Below are positions 55,699 to 64,000 of a DNA stretch of 64,000 nt, in pieces. A model generated the notes under the pieces. The model was given only the letters and a program-made list of their open reading frames with translations, was not told the origin of the DNA and ran no database searches. Source of the stretch: Eleftheria terrae (GTDB lineage Bacteria; Pseudomonadota; Gammaproteobacteria; Burkholderiales; Burkholderiaceae_C); the NCBI RefSeq assembly GCF_030419005.1, contig NZ_CP106951.1, positions 3,472,001-3,536,000 of the forward strand, written 5' to 3'. Made by a program: the position numbers and the translations under genes. Numbering within the stretch: the first letter of the stretch is position 1; each line of letters begins with the position of its first letter.

Positions 55699-56223
55699 TC
55701 AGGGGCGCATCTGGCCTGCGGCCGGACCGGAGACAGTGACGCGCCCCTCGGACGATTCGATCACCACCTGCCCCTTGTACATGCGCAGGGTGTCGGTGCT
55801 GACCGAGTCGATGACGATCAGGTTGGCCAAATTCATGCGCGTGCGCAGGTCCACCACCGCTTCCTTCTTGTCGTCGGAGAGGGTGATGCGGTCAACGTTG
55901 AGCGTGTAGTCGATGCCGTATTCGGAGCCGGCCGGCAGGCTGCGGTCGAGTTGCGTCTTCATGTCGAAGAAGTCGCGCAGGTGCTGGCAGCTGGCGTCGC
56001 GGTCGGTGGTTTCCGGATGCGCCTGGCCCGCAATCACTTGCATCACGTGGCCGCGAAAGGTTGGGGACAACTGGGCGCACAGGGTCTCGGTGTCCTTTTG
56101 CTGCAGGGCGGCCGTCTGCGCGCGCAGGAAGTTGTGGACCTTGGCTTCGCTGACCTGCTGACGGTCTTTCCAGTAGTAAACACTCGCTGCGGCCAGCAGC
56201 AACAACAGAATCACCTTGCGCAT
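55699..56223 (-). CDS. Hypothetical membrane-anchored protein
   Basis: A 174-residue protein with an N-terminal signal anchor (KVILLLLLAAASVYYW) and a soluble domain of mixed alpha/beta character (e.g. AKVHNFLRAQTAALQQKDTETLCAQLSP, YTLNVDRITLSDDKKEAVVDLRTRM). The pattern is reminiscent of the NTF2-like superfamily, but I do not call it. It sits between parA and the acetyltransferase gene, all on the same strand. Confidence 0.6.
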   Translation of the reverse strand: MRKVILLLLLAAASVYYWKDRQQVSEAKVHNFLRAQTAALQQKDTETLCAQLSPTFRGHVMQVIAGQAHPETTDRDASCQHLRDFFDMKTQLDRSLPAGSEYGIDYTLNVDRITLSDDKKEAVVDLRTRMNLANLIVIDSVSTDTLRMYKGQVVIESSEGRVTVSGPAAGQMRP

Positions 56224-56279
56224 CGCGGCGCCCCTCTCGCTCTTGTCTGAATCGATCCCGACGCGCCCTGCGCCGCCGG

Positions 56280-57050
56280 CTACAGGGTCTGGATGCGGGC
56301 GACCATCTCACGGGCGAAGTCGACATACGACTGCGCGCCCTTGGAGGCCGGGTCGAACACGACGCCCGGCTGGCCGTAGCTCGGTGCCTCGGCCAGCCGC
56401 ACGTTGCGCGGAATGACGCTGTGGAACACCTTGTCGCCGAAGTGCTGCTTCAGCTGCTCGCTCACCTGGTTCTGCAAGGTGATGCGGGGATCGAACATCA
56501 CGCGCAGCAGGCCGATGATCTTCAGCTCCTTGTTCAGGTTGGCATGCACCTGCTTGATGGTGTTGACCAGGTCGCTCAAGCCTTCGAGCGCGAAGTACTC
56601 GCACTGCATGGGGACGATCACCCCGTGGGCGGAGACCAGGCCGTTCAGCGTCAGCATGGACAGGCTGGGCGGGCAGTCGATGAGCACGAAGTCGTAGTCG
56701 GCATCGGCGGCGTCCAGTGCGGCTTTCAGGCGCCGCTCGCGGCGTTCCTGGTCGACCAGTTCGACCTCGGCGCCAGCCAACTCCCGATTGGCACCCAGCA
56801 CGTCGTAGCCGCCCACCTCGGAGCGGGCCTTGGCATCGGCGATGGTGGCGGATTCGAGCAAGACTTCGTAGACGCTGCTGGACAGGGCGCGCTTGTCCAC
56901 GCCCGAACCCATCGTGGCATTGCCCTGGGGATCGAGGTCGACCAGCAGCACACGCTGGCCGACCTGGGCCAGGCCGGCAGCCAGGTTCACGGCGGTGGTC
57001 GTCTTGCCGACGCCACCCTTCTGGTTGGCAATGCAGAAAATCTTGGCCAT
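56280..57050 (-). CDS. parA: Chromosome partitioning ATPase ParA
   Basis: The 256-residue Soj/ParA ATPase. The deviant Walker A is KGGVGKTTTAVNLAAGL (11-18), with VLLVDLDPQGNATMGSG and FVLIDCPPSLSML as the other nucleotide motifs, and RLAEAPSYGQPG near the C-terminus. Typical chromosomal ParA length with no N-terminal HTH. Its stop lies 56 bp before the start of the hypothetical membrane-anchored gene; vapC ends four bases upstream of its start. Confidence 0.96.
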   Translation of the reverse strand: MAKIFCIANQKGGVGKTTTAVNLAAGLAQVGQRVLLVDLDPQGNATMGSGVDKRALSSSVYEVLLESATIADAKARSEVGGYDVLGANRELAGAEVELVDQERRERRLKAALDAADADYDFVLIDCPPSLSMLTLNGLVSAHGVIVPMQCEYFALEGLSDLVNTIKQVHANLNKELKIIGLLRVMFDPRITLQNQVSEQLKQHFGDKVFHSVIPRNVRLAEAPSYGQPGVVFDPASKGAQSYVDFAREMVARIQTL

Positions 57051-57054
57051 GGAT

Positions 57055-57477
57055 TCAAAGGTCGAGGGTGTTCACCCCGAGCGCCGCGGCGGCTTGTCGC
57101 AGCAACGGGTCCCGGGTGGCCAGCGGCAGCCGGCGGCGAATCGCCAGGTCCAGGTAGGCGGCGTCATAAGGACTGAGCGCCGTTTCCCGGGCCAGGTAGA
57201 GCACTTCTCGGCGACCGCGCTCCGGTGCGGCGGCATCGATGTCGACCGGCAGGGCGTCCAGCAGGGCCAGGAACTCGGTGGCCCGGGCCTCGGTGATGCG
57301 CTGACAGCGCTGGGCCCGCTCGAGCAGTTGCGCGACGTCGAGGTGCCAGTGGATGGGCACCGCCACCCCGTGCTCGGTCGAGGCCTGCAGGAGAGCGTCA
57401 GCCGCCTCGGAGGCCTGGTCTTCGAAGCACCAGGCCAGGGTGACCGATGCATCCAGAACGCAGATGTGGCTGGCCAT
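57055..57477 (-). CDS. vapC: VapC-type PIN-domain toxin
   Basis: A 140-residue PIN ribonuclease. The first acidic residue is in ICVLDASVTLAWCFED and the C-terminal acidic cluster in ALSPYDAAYLDLAIRRRLPLATRDPLL, as in VapC endonucleases that cut tRNA or rRNA. The start lies one base after the antitoxin stop. It is inserted between rsmG and parA. Confidence 0.86.
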   Translation of the reverse strand: MASHICVLDASVTLAWCFEDQASEAADALLQASTEHGVAVPIHWHLDVAQLLERAQRCQRITEARATEFLALLDALPVDIDAAAPERGRREVLYLARETALSPYDAAYLDLAIRRRLPLATRDPLLRQAAAALGVNTLDL

Positions 57478-57478
57478 C

Positions 57479-57721
57479 TCAGCAGCGGCCTTCACCGCGC
57501 AACAGCTTCCAGTCCAGGTCGAGTCGATGCCCGGCCCGCAGGGCGCGCACGCGGGCCAGCAGTTCGTCCGCGCTTCGACTGGCCGGGGAGAGAGGCGCCA
57601 GGCGGGCGATGGGACGGCCATGGCGGGTGATGACGATCTCCTCGCCTTGTTCCACCCGTTCAAGCAGGGCCGACAGGTGGGTTTTGGCTTCGAAGGCGCC
57701 GACGGTGGAGCTGTCCATCAT
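57479..57721 (-). CDS. vapB: Phd/VapB-type antitoxin
   Basis: An 80-residue antitoxin: the N-terminus TVGAFEAKTHLSALLERVEQGEEIVITRHGRPIARL is the Phd/YefM/VapB DNA-binding fold, with a C-terminal toxin-binding tail (LLARVRALRAGHRLDLDWKLLRGEG). The toxin gene follows by one base. Two ATGs in a row; the first is used. Expected to bind its own promoter and neutralise the PIN toxin. Confidence 0.82.
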   Translation of the reverse strand: MMDSSTVGAFEAKTHLSALLERVEQGEEIVITRHGRPIARLAPLSPASRSADELLARVRALRAGHRLDLDWKLLRGEGRC

Positions 57722-57834
57722 TCTGGTCGGAGAAACTGGTTGGATTTTCCGCCGGGGGAGACAGGGGGTCAAGGCGGCGTTCTTCGAACCGGCGAAGAAC
57801 AGTCGCGACAGATGTGAAGTGATGTGAGCCGGAT

Positions 57835-58500
57835 CTAGCCACTGATGGGGCGCAGCCATACCAGGCAGCGCTCAGCGTCCAGGCCGGGAACAGTCAGTTG
57901 TTCCACGTGAAACACGCCGACCGCCAGGCCGAGTGCATCGATCTCCTCGTCCGGGCGCTTGCCTTTCATCGCCATCCACACGCCATTCGGGCTGAGGTGC
58001 TGGGACGTCAGCGACGTCATGTCGGGCAACGAGGCGAACGCCCGGGACGAGACGACCTGCGCACCGGCGGCGGGCAAGTCCTCGATGCGGGCATGTTCAG
58101 CCTTGAGGTTCTTCAGGCCCAGCTCGGCTGCAACCTGACGAACGAAGGTCGCTTTCTTGGCCACGGCGTCAACGCAAGTGACGGTGAGCTCAGGCAGGCA
58201 CACCGCGAGGACCACGCCCGGCAGTCCACCGCCGCTGCCGACGTCGAGGAGGCGGGCTGCTGCACCGCCCAGATGTCGACGCAGCGGCGGCACCACTGCG
58301 AGGCTGTCCAGAAGGTGATGCGTCAGCATCTCGTCGGGCCTGCGAATGGCCGTGAGGTTATAGACCCGGTTCCACTTCTCGATCAGGCCCAGATAGCGGA
58401 GCAGCTGGGCCTGCTGCTCGTGGCTTAACTCGAGGCCCAGTGCTTCAGCACCCGAGGCCAGACCTTGCGCAAGGGCAGGGGAGGGGGCACCGGCACTCAT
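57835..58500 (-). CDS. rsmG: 16S rRNA (guanine527-N7)-methyltransferase RsmG
   Basis: A 221-residue SAM-dependent methyltransferase (GidB). Key motifs are [26 protein letters not shown], the SAM loop [17 protein letters not shown], and [15 protein letters not shown]. The start overlaps the mnmG stop (ATGA), the usual gidAB arrangement. One parS site lies inside its 3' part. Confidence 0.95.
   Translation of the reverse strand: MSAGAPSPALAQGLASGAEALGLELSHEQQAQLLRYLGLIEKWNRVYNLTAIRRPDEMLTHHLLDSLAVVPPLRRHLGGAAARLLDVGSGGGLPGVVLAVCLPELTVTCVDAVAKKATFVRQVAAELGLKNLKAEHARIEDLPAAGAQVVSSRAFASLPDMTSLTSQHLSPNGVWMAMKGKRPDEEIDALGLAVGVFHVEQLTVPGLDAERCLVWLRPISG
57899..57914. promoter_or_regulatory. parS site 1 (inside rsmG)
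   Basis: TGTTCCACGTGAAACA, an exact match to the bacterial parS consensus TGTTNCACGTGAAACA. Confidence 0.93.
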
Positions 58501-60491
58501 GCTGAAGCAGCCCCTGCCGTGGGAGCGGCGCTCGGGATGGCTGCATCTTCGCGTAGGTCAGCGAAGCCCTTGAAGCGCCCTTTCTTCAAGTGGATCAACA
58601 GCAGGGAGACAGCGGCGGGCGTGATGCCGGACAGGCGCGATGCCTGGCCGAGGGTCTCGGGCCGATGCTTGTTCAGTTTCTGCCTCACCTCATGGCTGAG
58701 TGCCGTGACCTGCATGTAGTCCAGCTCTGCCGGCAACTTGAGGTTCTCGTAATGGGCCGCGCGCGCCACTTCCTCGTTCTGCTTGTCGATGTAGCCGGCG
58801 TATTTGATGCCGATTTCCACCTGCTCCACCACTGCCTTCGCCAGCTCTTCTCCCAACTCCGCCGACAAGGTTTCACGTGAAACGCCCGCCTCGGGGCGCG
58901 CGAGCCGCGCGATTTCTTCGACCTGCTCGTATTTCACCGTCGGACGGCGCAACAGGTCGGCGAGGTTGTACTCATGCTCGAGCGCCTTGCCGACCAGCCG
59001 CTCCGCATCGTGAGAGGCAAGGATGCCGGGGTGGACCCAGGTCGACTTCAGCTTCTGTGTTTCACGTGAAACCGCATCGCGCTTTCGATTGAAGGCGGTC
59101 CAGCGGACGTCGTCCACCAGGCCCAGCTCCCGGCCCCGTTCCGTCAAACGGAGGTCTGCGTTGTCTTCCCGCAGCTGCAGGCGGAACTCGGCGCGACTGG
59201 TGAACATGCGGTAGGGCTCCGTCACGCCCTTGGTGATGAGGTCGTCGACCAGCACCCCCAGGTAGGCCTCCTCACGGCCGGGCACCCAGGGGTCGCGGCC
59301 CTGCACTTGCAGCGCCGCATTCGCACCTGCGAACAGCCCTTGGGCCGCGGCTTCCTCATAGCCCGTCGTACCGTTGATCTGCCCGGCGAAAAAGAGGCCC
59401 TGGATGGCGCGCGTTTCGAAGCTGGACTTCAGCTCGCGCGGGTCGAAGTAGTCGTACTCGATGGCATAGCCGGGGCGCAGGATGTGCGCCTGCTCCAGTC
59501 CGGGCATGGAGTGCACCGCCGCCAGCTGGATGTCGAAGGGCAGCGAGGTGGAAATGCCGTTCGGATAGAACTCGTGCGTGGTCAGGCCTTCGGGCTCCAG
59601 GAAGATCTGGTGCGAGTCCTTGTCGGCGAACCGGTTGATCTTGTCCTCGATGCTGGGGCAGTAGCGCGGGCCGACGCCTTCGATGACACCGGTGAACATC
59701 GGGCTGCGGTCAAAGCCGGAGCGGATGATCTCGTGCGTGCGCTCATTGGTATGCGTGATCCAGCAGGGCACCTGCTGCGGATGCTGGGCGGCCGAACCCA
59801 GAAAGCTGAAAACAGGCACCGGGTCGAGGTCGCCCGGTTGTTCGACCAGGCGGGAGAAATCGATGGAGCGGCCGTCAATGCGGGGAGGCGTGCCGGTTTT
59901 CAACCGGCCTTGCGGCAGCTTCAACTCCTTCAGCCGGGCCGAGAGCGAGACCGCCGGCGGGTCCCCCGCCCGGCCGGCTGCGTAGTTTTGCAGGCCCACG
60001 TGGATCTTCCCGTCGAGGAAGGTGCCAGCCGTCAGCACCACCGCACGGGCCGCGAAGCGCACGCCGACCTGGGTCACCGCGCCCACCACCCGGTCGCCCT
60101 CAACGATGAGGTCGTCCACCGCCTGCTGGAACAGCCAGAGCCGCGGCTGGTTCTCCAGTCGCCGGCGGATCGCAGCCTTGTACAGGATGCGGTCGGCCTG
60201 CGCACGGGTGGCCCGCACCGCCGGACCTTTCGAGCTGTTGAGGATGCGGAACTGGATGCCACCCTCATCGGTGGCGGCCGCCATGGCACCGCCGAGCGCG
60301 TCGATTTCCTTGACGAGATGCCCCTTGCCGATGCCGCCGATCGACGGATTGCAGCTCATCTGGCCGAGGGTCTCGATGTTGTGCGTCAGCAGCAGGGTGT
60401 CGCAGCCCATGCGGGCGGAAGCCAGGGCCGCCTCGGTCCCGGCATGGCCGCCGCCGACGACGATCACATCGAATGTTTTGGGGTAGAGCAT
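58497..60491 (-). CDS. mnmG: tRNA uridine 5-carboxymethylaminomethyl modification enzyme MnmG
   Basis: The FAD-dependent partner of MnmE (GidA), full length at 664 residues. FAD motif [47 protein letters not shown], and the C-terminal part [27 protein letters not shown] are characteristic. Its stop overlaps the start of rsmG. Two parS sites lie within its 3' half. mnmE is located 33 kb away in the dnaA-proximal cluster. Confidence 0.97.
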   Translation of the reverse strand: MLYPKTFDVIVVGGGHAGTEAALASARMGCDTLLLTHNIETLGQMSCNPSIGGIGKGHLVKEIDALGGAMAAATDEGGIQFRILNSSKGPAVRATRAQADRILYKAAIRRRLENQPRLWLFQQAVDDLIVEGDRVVGAVTQVGVRFAARAVVLTAGTFLDGKIHVGLQNYAAGRAGDPPAVSLSARLKELKLPQGRLKTGTPPRIDGRSIDFSRLVEQPGDLDPVPVFSFLGSAAQHPQQVPCWITHTNERTHEIIRSGFDRSPMFTGVIEGVGPRYCPSIEDKINRFADKDSHQIFLEPEGLTTHEFYPNGISTSLPFDIQLAAVHSMPGLEQAHILRPGYAIEYDYFDPRELKSSFETRAIQGLFFAGQINGTTGYEEAAAQGLFAGANAALQVQGRDPWVPGREEAYLGVLVDDLITKGVTEPYRMFTSRAEFRLQLREDNADLRLTERGRELGLVDDVRWTAFNRKRDAVSRETQKLKSTWVHPGILASHDAERLVGKALEHEYNLADLLRRPTVKYEQVEEIARLARPEAGVSRETLSAELGEELAKAVVEQVEIGIKYAGYIDKQNEEVARAAHYENLKLPAELDYMQVTALSHEVRQKLNKHRPETLGQASRLSGITPAAVSLLLIHLKKGRFKGFADLREDAAIPSAAPTAGAASA
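58869..58884. promoter_or_regulatory. parS site 2 (inside mnmG)
   Basis: GGTTTCACGTGAAACG: the central TTTCACGTGAAA palindrome is perfect; outer bases differ from consensus at the ends. Confidence 0.85.
59058..59073. promoter_or_regulatory. parS site 3 (inside mnmG)
   Basis: TGTTTCACGTGAAACC: one base (the last) off the consensus. Confidence 0.92.
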
Positions 60492-60813
60492 CTTGAACCT
60501 CGACAGCCGCCCCGGGTGGGCGCAGAGGGAAACCCGCTGGGCGCGGGCAAACCGTCAATTTTAGGAGGGGGGGCTGGAGAAGTCACTCCAGAGGGGTGTC
60601 CGCCGCCGTCGCGGCCGGAACCGCGGCGGCGACATCGGCAACTATGTCACTGCCGCGGCGGCCGCGGTGCACTGCGCACCCGGTGGCCGGTGGAAATTCG
60701 GGCGGGGCCGCGCAAGGCATCACGCCCGCCGGGGCCCGCCGCACGTGCGGGAACCGCCCATTCCGCTACAGTGCGGTGCTCCCCTCGGACTCTATTGGCC
60801 CTGCTGGCTTGTC
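60492..60813. other. Divergent intergenic region, mnmG / YkgJ-like gene
   Basis: About 320 bp, presumably with both promoters. I see no repeat or RNA structure worth naming and no gene. Confidence 0.5.
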
Positions 60814-61068
60814 ATGCAATGCCGTTCCGGATGCGCCGCCTGCTGCATCGCTCCCTCCATCAGTTCCCCGATCCCCGGTATGCCCCAAGGCAAGCCGGCA
60901 GGGGTGCGCTGCGTCCAGCTGACCGAGGACAATCGTTGCCAGCTGTTCGGCCGGCCCGAGCGGCCCACGGTGTGCGGCTCGCTACAACCGGACCCCGACA
61001 TGTGTGGCGACTCGCGGGAGCAGGCGCTGCGCTGGCTGGGGTACGTGGAGCAGGCCACCCAGCCTTGA
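60814..61068 (+). CDS. YkgJ family Cys-cluster protein
   Basis: An 84-residue short member of the YkgJ/UPF0153 CxxCxxxC family: CRSGCAACCIAPSISSPIPGMPQGKPAGVRCVQL, then CQLFG, RPTVCGSLQP and MCG supply eight cysteines, likely holding an iron-sulphur cluster or zinc. The ATG choice keeps the first Cys motif near the N-terminus as in other short members. No function known. Converges with otsA, 31 bases apart. Confidence 0.85.
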   Translation: MQCRSGCAACCIAPSISSPIPGMPQGKPAGVRCVQLTEDNRCQLFGRPERPTVCGSLQPDPDMCGDSREQALRWLGYVEQATQP

Positions 61069-61099
61069 CGGCTGGGGCAGGGCGGCGCATCGCCGCGGC

Positions 61100-62488
61100 T
61101 CAGGTCGGCACGCGGCTCAGCGCGTCGAGGAAGCTGCGGCGCCACCAGTGCACGTCCTGCGTCCGGATGCGCTCCAGCAGCTTCTGGTGCCGGGACTGGC
61201 GCTCTTCCAGCGGCATCTGCAGCGCTTGCTGGATGGCCTGGGCGGTGCCCTGCACGTCGTAGGGGTTGACGAGCAGCGCCTCACGCAACTGCTCGGCGGC
61301 ACCGGCAAAGCGCGACAGCACGAGCACACCGGGGTCCGCCGGGTCCTGGGCGGCGATGTACTCCTTGGCTACCAGGTTCATGCCGTCGCGCAGCGGCGTC
61401 ACCAGTGCGACCCGCCCGATGCGGCACAGCCCCGGCAGGCGCTTGCGGGCCACCGTGCGGTGGATGTAGCGCACCGGCATCCAGTCGAGCTCACCGTAGT
61501 CGCCGTTGATCTTGCCGCAGAGGTGCTCCAGCTCGTGCCGGATGTCGGCATAAGCGTCAACGCTCTCGCGGGTGGGCGAGGCGATCTGGATCAGCGTGGC
61601 GCTGTCGCGGTTCTCGGGGTAGCTGGCGAGCAGCTCCTGGAAGGCGCGGATGCGCTGCGGCAGGCCCTTGGAGTAGTCCAGCCGGTCGATGCCGATCAGC
61701 AGCCGGCGGCGCGAGTACTGCTCGCGCATGGTCTCGTAGGTCTCGCGTGCTTCCTTGCCGTGGGTCAGGCGGGCGAACTCGTCCACGTCGATGCCGATGG
61801 GGAAGGCGCTCACCCGCAAGGTGCGGTTGAAGGCGCGGTAGAGGTCGTCGCCGAGTTCCTCGGCCCCCGCCTCGGACTGCACGTAGCGGGAGAAATGGCT
61901 CACGTCGGCCTGGCTCTGCAGGCCCACCAGGTCGTAGGCGAAGAGCGCCCGGATCAGCCATTCATGGCCCGGCAAGGCGGCCAGGATGAGCGGCGGCGGC
62001 AGGGGGATGTGCAGGAAGAAGCCGATGCGGTTGGTGCAGCCCATGGCGCGCAACTCGGCGGCCAGGGGAATCAGGTGGTAGTCGTGCACCCAGATGACGT
62101 CGTCGGCCTTCAGCAGCGGCATCAGCTTGCGGGCGAACAGCTGGTTCACGCGGCGGTAGCCGGCCAGTGAGCTGGTGTTGAAGTCGGCCAGGTCGAGCCG
62201 GTAATGGAACACCGGCCACAGCACCCGGTTGGAATAGCCGAGGTAGTAGCTGTCATGGTCCTCGCGCGAGAGATCCACCGTGGCCAGCGTCACATTGCCG
62301 GCCTGGTGGAGGTGCAGCTCCCCCTCGCCGGGCGTGCCACCTTCGTTGGCCTCGACGATCTTGCCGCTCCAGCCGAACCAGACGCCACCGGTGGCGTTCA
62401 GCGTCTCGCCCAGGGCGACCGCCAGGCCGCCGGCGGCCGCCTTGCGCGGATCGGCCAGGCGGTTGGAGACGACGACAACACGTCCCAT
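61100..62488 (-). CDS. otsA: Alpha,alpha-trehalose-phosphate synthase
   Basis: A 462-residue GT20 enzyme making trehalose-6-phosphate from UDP-glucose and glucose-6-phosphate. Motifs: [51 protein letters not shown], and [22 protein letters not shown]; the C-terminus has [25 protein letters not shown] precedes the ATG by seven bases. The GH15 gene is directly upstream on the same strand, with 89 bp between, a common pairing in this group; otsB, if present, is beyond the window. Confidence 0.95.
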   Translation of the reverse strand: MGRVVVVSNRLADPRKAAAGGLAVALGETLNATGGVWFGWSGKIVEANEGGTPGEGELHLHQAGNVTLATVDLSREDHDSYYLGYSNRVLWPVFHYRLDLADFNTSSLAGYRRVNQLFARKLMPLLKADDVIWVHDYHLIPLAAELRAMGCTNRIGFFLHIPLPPPLILAALPGHEWLIRALFAYDLVGLQSQADVSHFSRYVQSEAGAEELGDDLYRAFNRTLRVSAFPIGIDVDEFARLTHGKEARETYETMREQYSRRRLLIGIDRLDYSKGLPQRIRAFQELLASYPENRDSATLIQIASPTRESVDAYADIRHELEHLCGKINGDYGELDWMPVRYIHRTVARKRLPGLCRIGRVALVTPLRDGMNLVAKEYIAAQDPADPGVLVLSRFAGAAEQLREALLVNPYDVQGTAQAIQQALQMPLEERQSRHQKLLERIRTQDVHWWRRSFLDALSRVPT

Positions 62489-62577
62489 AAATGTCCTCCT
62501 CAGCAAAGTTGCCCGCCGGGCCCTCTTGCCGGGGACCCAGGCGCGTTAAAGGCGTGCGCCGGCTGCCCCTTGGAACG

Positions 62578-64000
62578 CTAGATCTGCGTGTCCCAGGGCA
62601 CCGACAGGCGCACGGCTCCGTTGATCAGGCCCACCATCGAGTAGGTCTGGGGGAAGTTGCCCCACATTTCACGTGTCAGCGGGTGCGTGTCCTCCGACAG
62701 CAGCCCGAGGTGGTTGCGCGCGTCCAGCATGGCCTGGAAGATCTCGCGCGCCTGCTCCTTGCGGCCGATGCGCGCGAGCGCGTCAATGCGCCAGAAGGTG
62801 CAGATGTTGAAGGCCGTCTCCGGCTTGCCGAAGTCGTCCGGCGCCTCGTAGCGCCGCATGTAGGGGCCATCGCACAGCGAGTGCTCCAGCGCGTCGACGG
62901 TGGCCACGAAGCGCGGGTCGCGCGGGTCGATGAAGCCGACCTCGGCCATCAGCAGTGCGCTGGCATCGAGGTCGTGCCCGCCGAAGCTCTCGGCGAAGGC
63001 CTGTCGCCTCTCGGACCAGGATTCGTCGAGGATGCGGTGGCGGATCTCGTGGGCGCGGGCATGCCAGAACTGCGCCCGGTCGCCCAGGCCGAAACGGGTG
63101 GCGATCTTGCCAAGCCGGTCGCAGGCGGCCCAGCTCATCAGGGCGGAGGAGGTGTGCACGCGGGCCCGGGTGCGCAGCTCCCACATGCCGGCGTCGGGCT
63201 GGTCATAGACGCGGAAGGCCTGCTCGCCCACCGCCTCCAGCTGCTGGAACTCGGCCAGCCCGGCCGGCCGCAGCAGCCGCCGGTCGTGGAAGGCCTGGGC
63301 TGCGCCCAGGATGATGTTGCCGTAGACGTCATGCTGGAAGTGCTCGTGCGCCTGGTTGCCGACCCGCACCGGCCCCATGCCCCGGTAGCCGGGCAGGTGC
63401 GGCACGAACTGCTCCTGCAGGTCCAGCTCCAGGCCAATGCCGTAGAGCGGCTTGATGTGCCCGCCGGCGGCCTGCGAGACCACATTGCCCAGCCAGCGCA
63501 GGTAGTCCTCCATGGTGCCGATCTCGGACAGGCTGTTGAGCGCCCGCACCACGAAGAACGCGTCGCGCAGCCAGCAGTAGCGGTAGTCCCAGTTGCGCTG
63601 GCTGCCCGGCGCCTCGGGGATGCTGGTGGTCATGGCGGCGATGATGGCGCCGGTGTCCTCGAACAGCGAGAGCTTGAGGGTGATGGCCGCCCGGATGGTC
63701 GCCTCCTGCCATTCCAGCGGAATGTGCAGCCGGCTGCTCCAGACACGCCAGTAGGCGGCCGTGTCCTGCTCGAACGAGCGGGCGACCTCCCGGATGCCTT
63801 CCATCAGCGTCTCGTCGGGGCCGAGGATGAAGTCCATCGGCCGGTCGGCGACGAAGTAGGACTCGGCCAGGATGTAGCTTAGCGGTGCGTTGGTGGTCAG
63901 CCGGAGTGTCTGGTTGGGTCCGACATAGCGAATGTGGTGGCTGCCGCGGGTCACGGTCGGGACGGTGCTGCCCCAGTCGAAGCGCGGCCGCAGCACCACC
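62578..64000 (-). CDS. Glycoside hydrolase family 15 protein (N-terminus cut)
   Basis: The C-terminal 473 residues, or more, of a GH15 glucoamylase/trehalase-like enzyme; the gene runs off the window edge, so its start is not seen. The (alpha/alpha)6-barrel segment RNWDYRYCWLRDAFFVVRALNSLSEIG and RWLGNVV are family motifs, with later parts such as AFNICTFWRIDALARIG and THPLTREMWGNFPQTYSMVGLINGA closing the fold. Linked with otsA in many betaproteobacteria, where it may turn over trehalose or maltodextrin. Substrate not decidable. Confidence 0.85.
   Translation of the reverse strand, partial: VVLRPRFDWGSTVPTVTRGSHHIRYVGPNQTLRLTTNAPLSYILAESYFVADRPMDFILGPDETLMEGIREVARSFEQDTAAYWRVWSSRLHIPLEWQEATIRAAITLKLSLFEDTGAIIAAMTTSIPEAPGSQRNWDYRYCWLRDAFFVVRALNSLSEIGTMEDYLRWLGNVVSQAAGGHIKPLYGIGLELDLQEQFVPHLPGYRGMGPVRVGNQAHEHFQHDVYGNIILGAAQAFHDRRLLRPAGLAEFQQLEAVGEQAFRVYDQPDAGMWELRTRARVHTSSALMSWAACDRLGKIATRFGLGDRAQFWHARAHEIRHRILDESWSERRQAFAESFGGHDLDASALLMAEVGFIDPRDPRFVATVDALEHSLCDGPYMRRYEAPDDFGKPETAFNICTFWRIDALARIGRKEQAREIFQAMLDARNHLGLLSEDTHPLTREMWGNFPQTYSMVGLINGAVRLSVPWDTQI

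Noticed and set aside
62666..62680. TTTCACGTG-like sequence as a fourth parS
   Set aside because: Only the left half and centre match (ATTTCACGTGTCAG); the right arm is broken, so it is not a convincing site.

Overview
The window is GC-rich, densely packed bacterial chromosome. The gene families, the aromatic DAHP synthase type, the kdsD-kdsC-lptC cluster, the CPA2 antiporter and the prkA-yeaH-spoVR operon all point to a betaproteobacterium of the order Burkholderiales, probably near the Rubrivivax/Leptothrix/Caldimonas group (inference from protein style; no species is named). It spans the replication origin: gyrB, dnaN and dnaA run leftward, rpmH-rnpA-yidD-yidC-mnmE run rightward, and parB/parA/rsmG/mnmG with three parS sites lie about 35 kb to the right.

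Layout. 1-5.5 kb: a two-component pair, a leftward glycolipid glycosyltransferase/phosphatase pair, an EI24-type membrane protein and two tiny proteins. 5.7-8.8 kb: a double-domain KaiC-like ATPase with a hybrid histidine kinase. 8.8-15.3 kb: BrkB-like protein, acyl desaturase, esterase, MazG-like hydrolase, GST, diguanylate cyclase and a DsbG-like lipoprotein. 15.3-25.1 kb: a tandem-repeat spacer, gyrB, dnaN, an 810-bp candidate origin containing a diverged 229-bp direct duplication with conserved DnaA boxes, dnaA, a divergent promoter region with two more DnaA boxes, then the ribosomal protein/membrane insertase operon. 25-36 kb: mnmE, a cyclic-nucleotide-binding protein, apt, a Kef-type antiporter, the Kdo/LPS cluster, an SDR, DinB, fumC and an RRM protein. 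36-43.4 kb: a pair of zinc-ribbon membrane proteins, a BtuF-like protein, tldD, and a DAHP synthase preceded by a leader peptide and attenuator. 43.4-46.2 kb: a lower-GC accessory patch with an EF-hand protein, a cobalamin adenosyltransferase and an amidase/secreted-partner pair that looks like an effector-immunity module. 46-53.4 kb: an FAD-linked dehydrogenase and the spoVR/yeaH/prkA stress operon. 53.4-60.5 kb: the par/rsmG/mnmG region with a vapBC insertion. 60.8-64 kb: YkgJ-like protein and trehalose genes; the last gene is cut by the window edge.

The most interesting items are the duplicated origin element, the aromatic leader-peptide attenuator (possibly leaderless) in front of the DAHP synthase, and the low-GC amidase/secreted-partner pair. 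All functional calls come from reading motifs and context; no database search or structure prediction was run.
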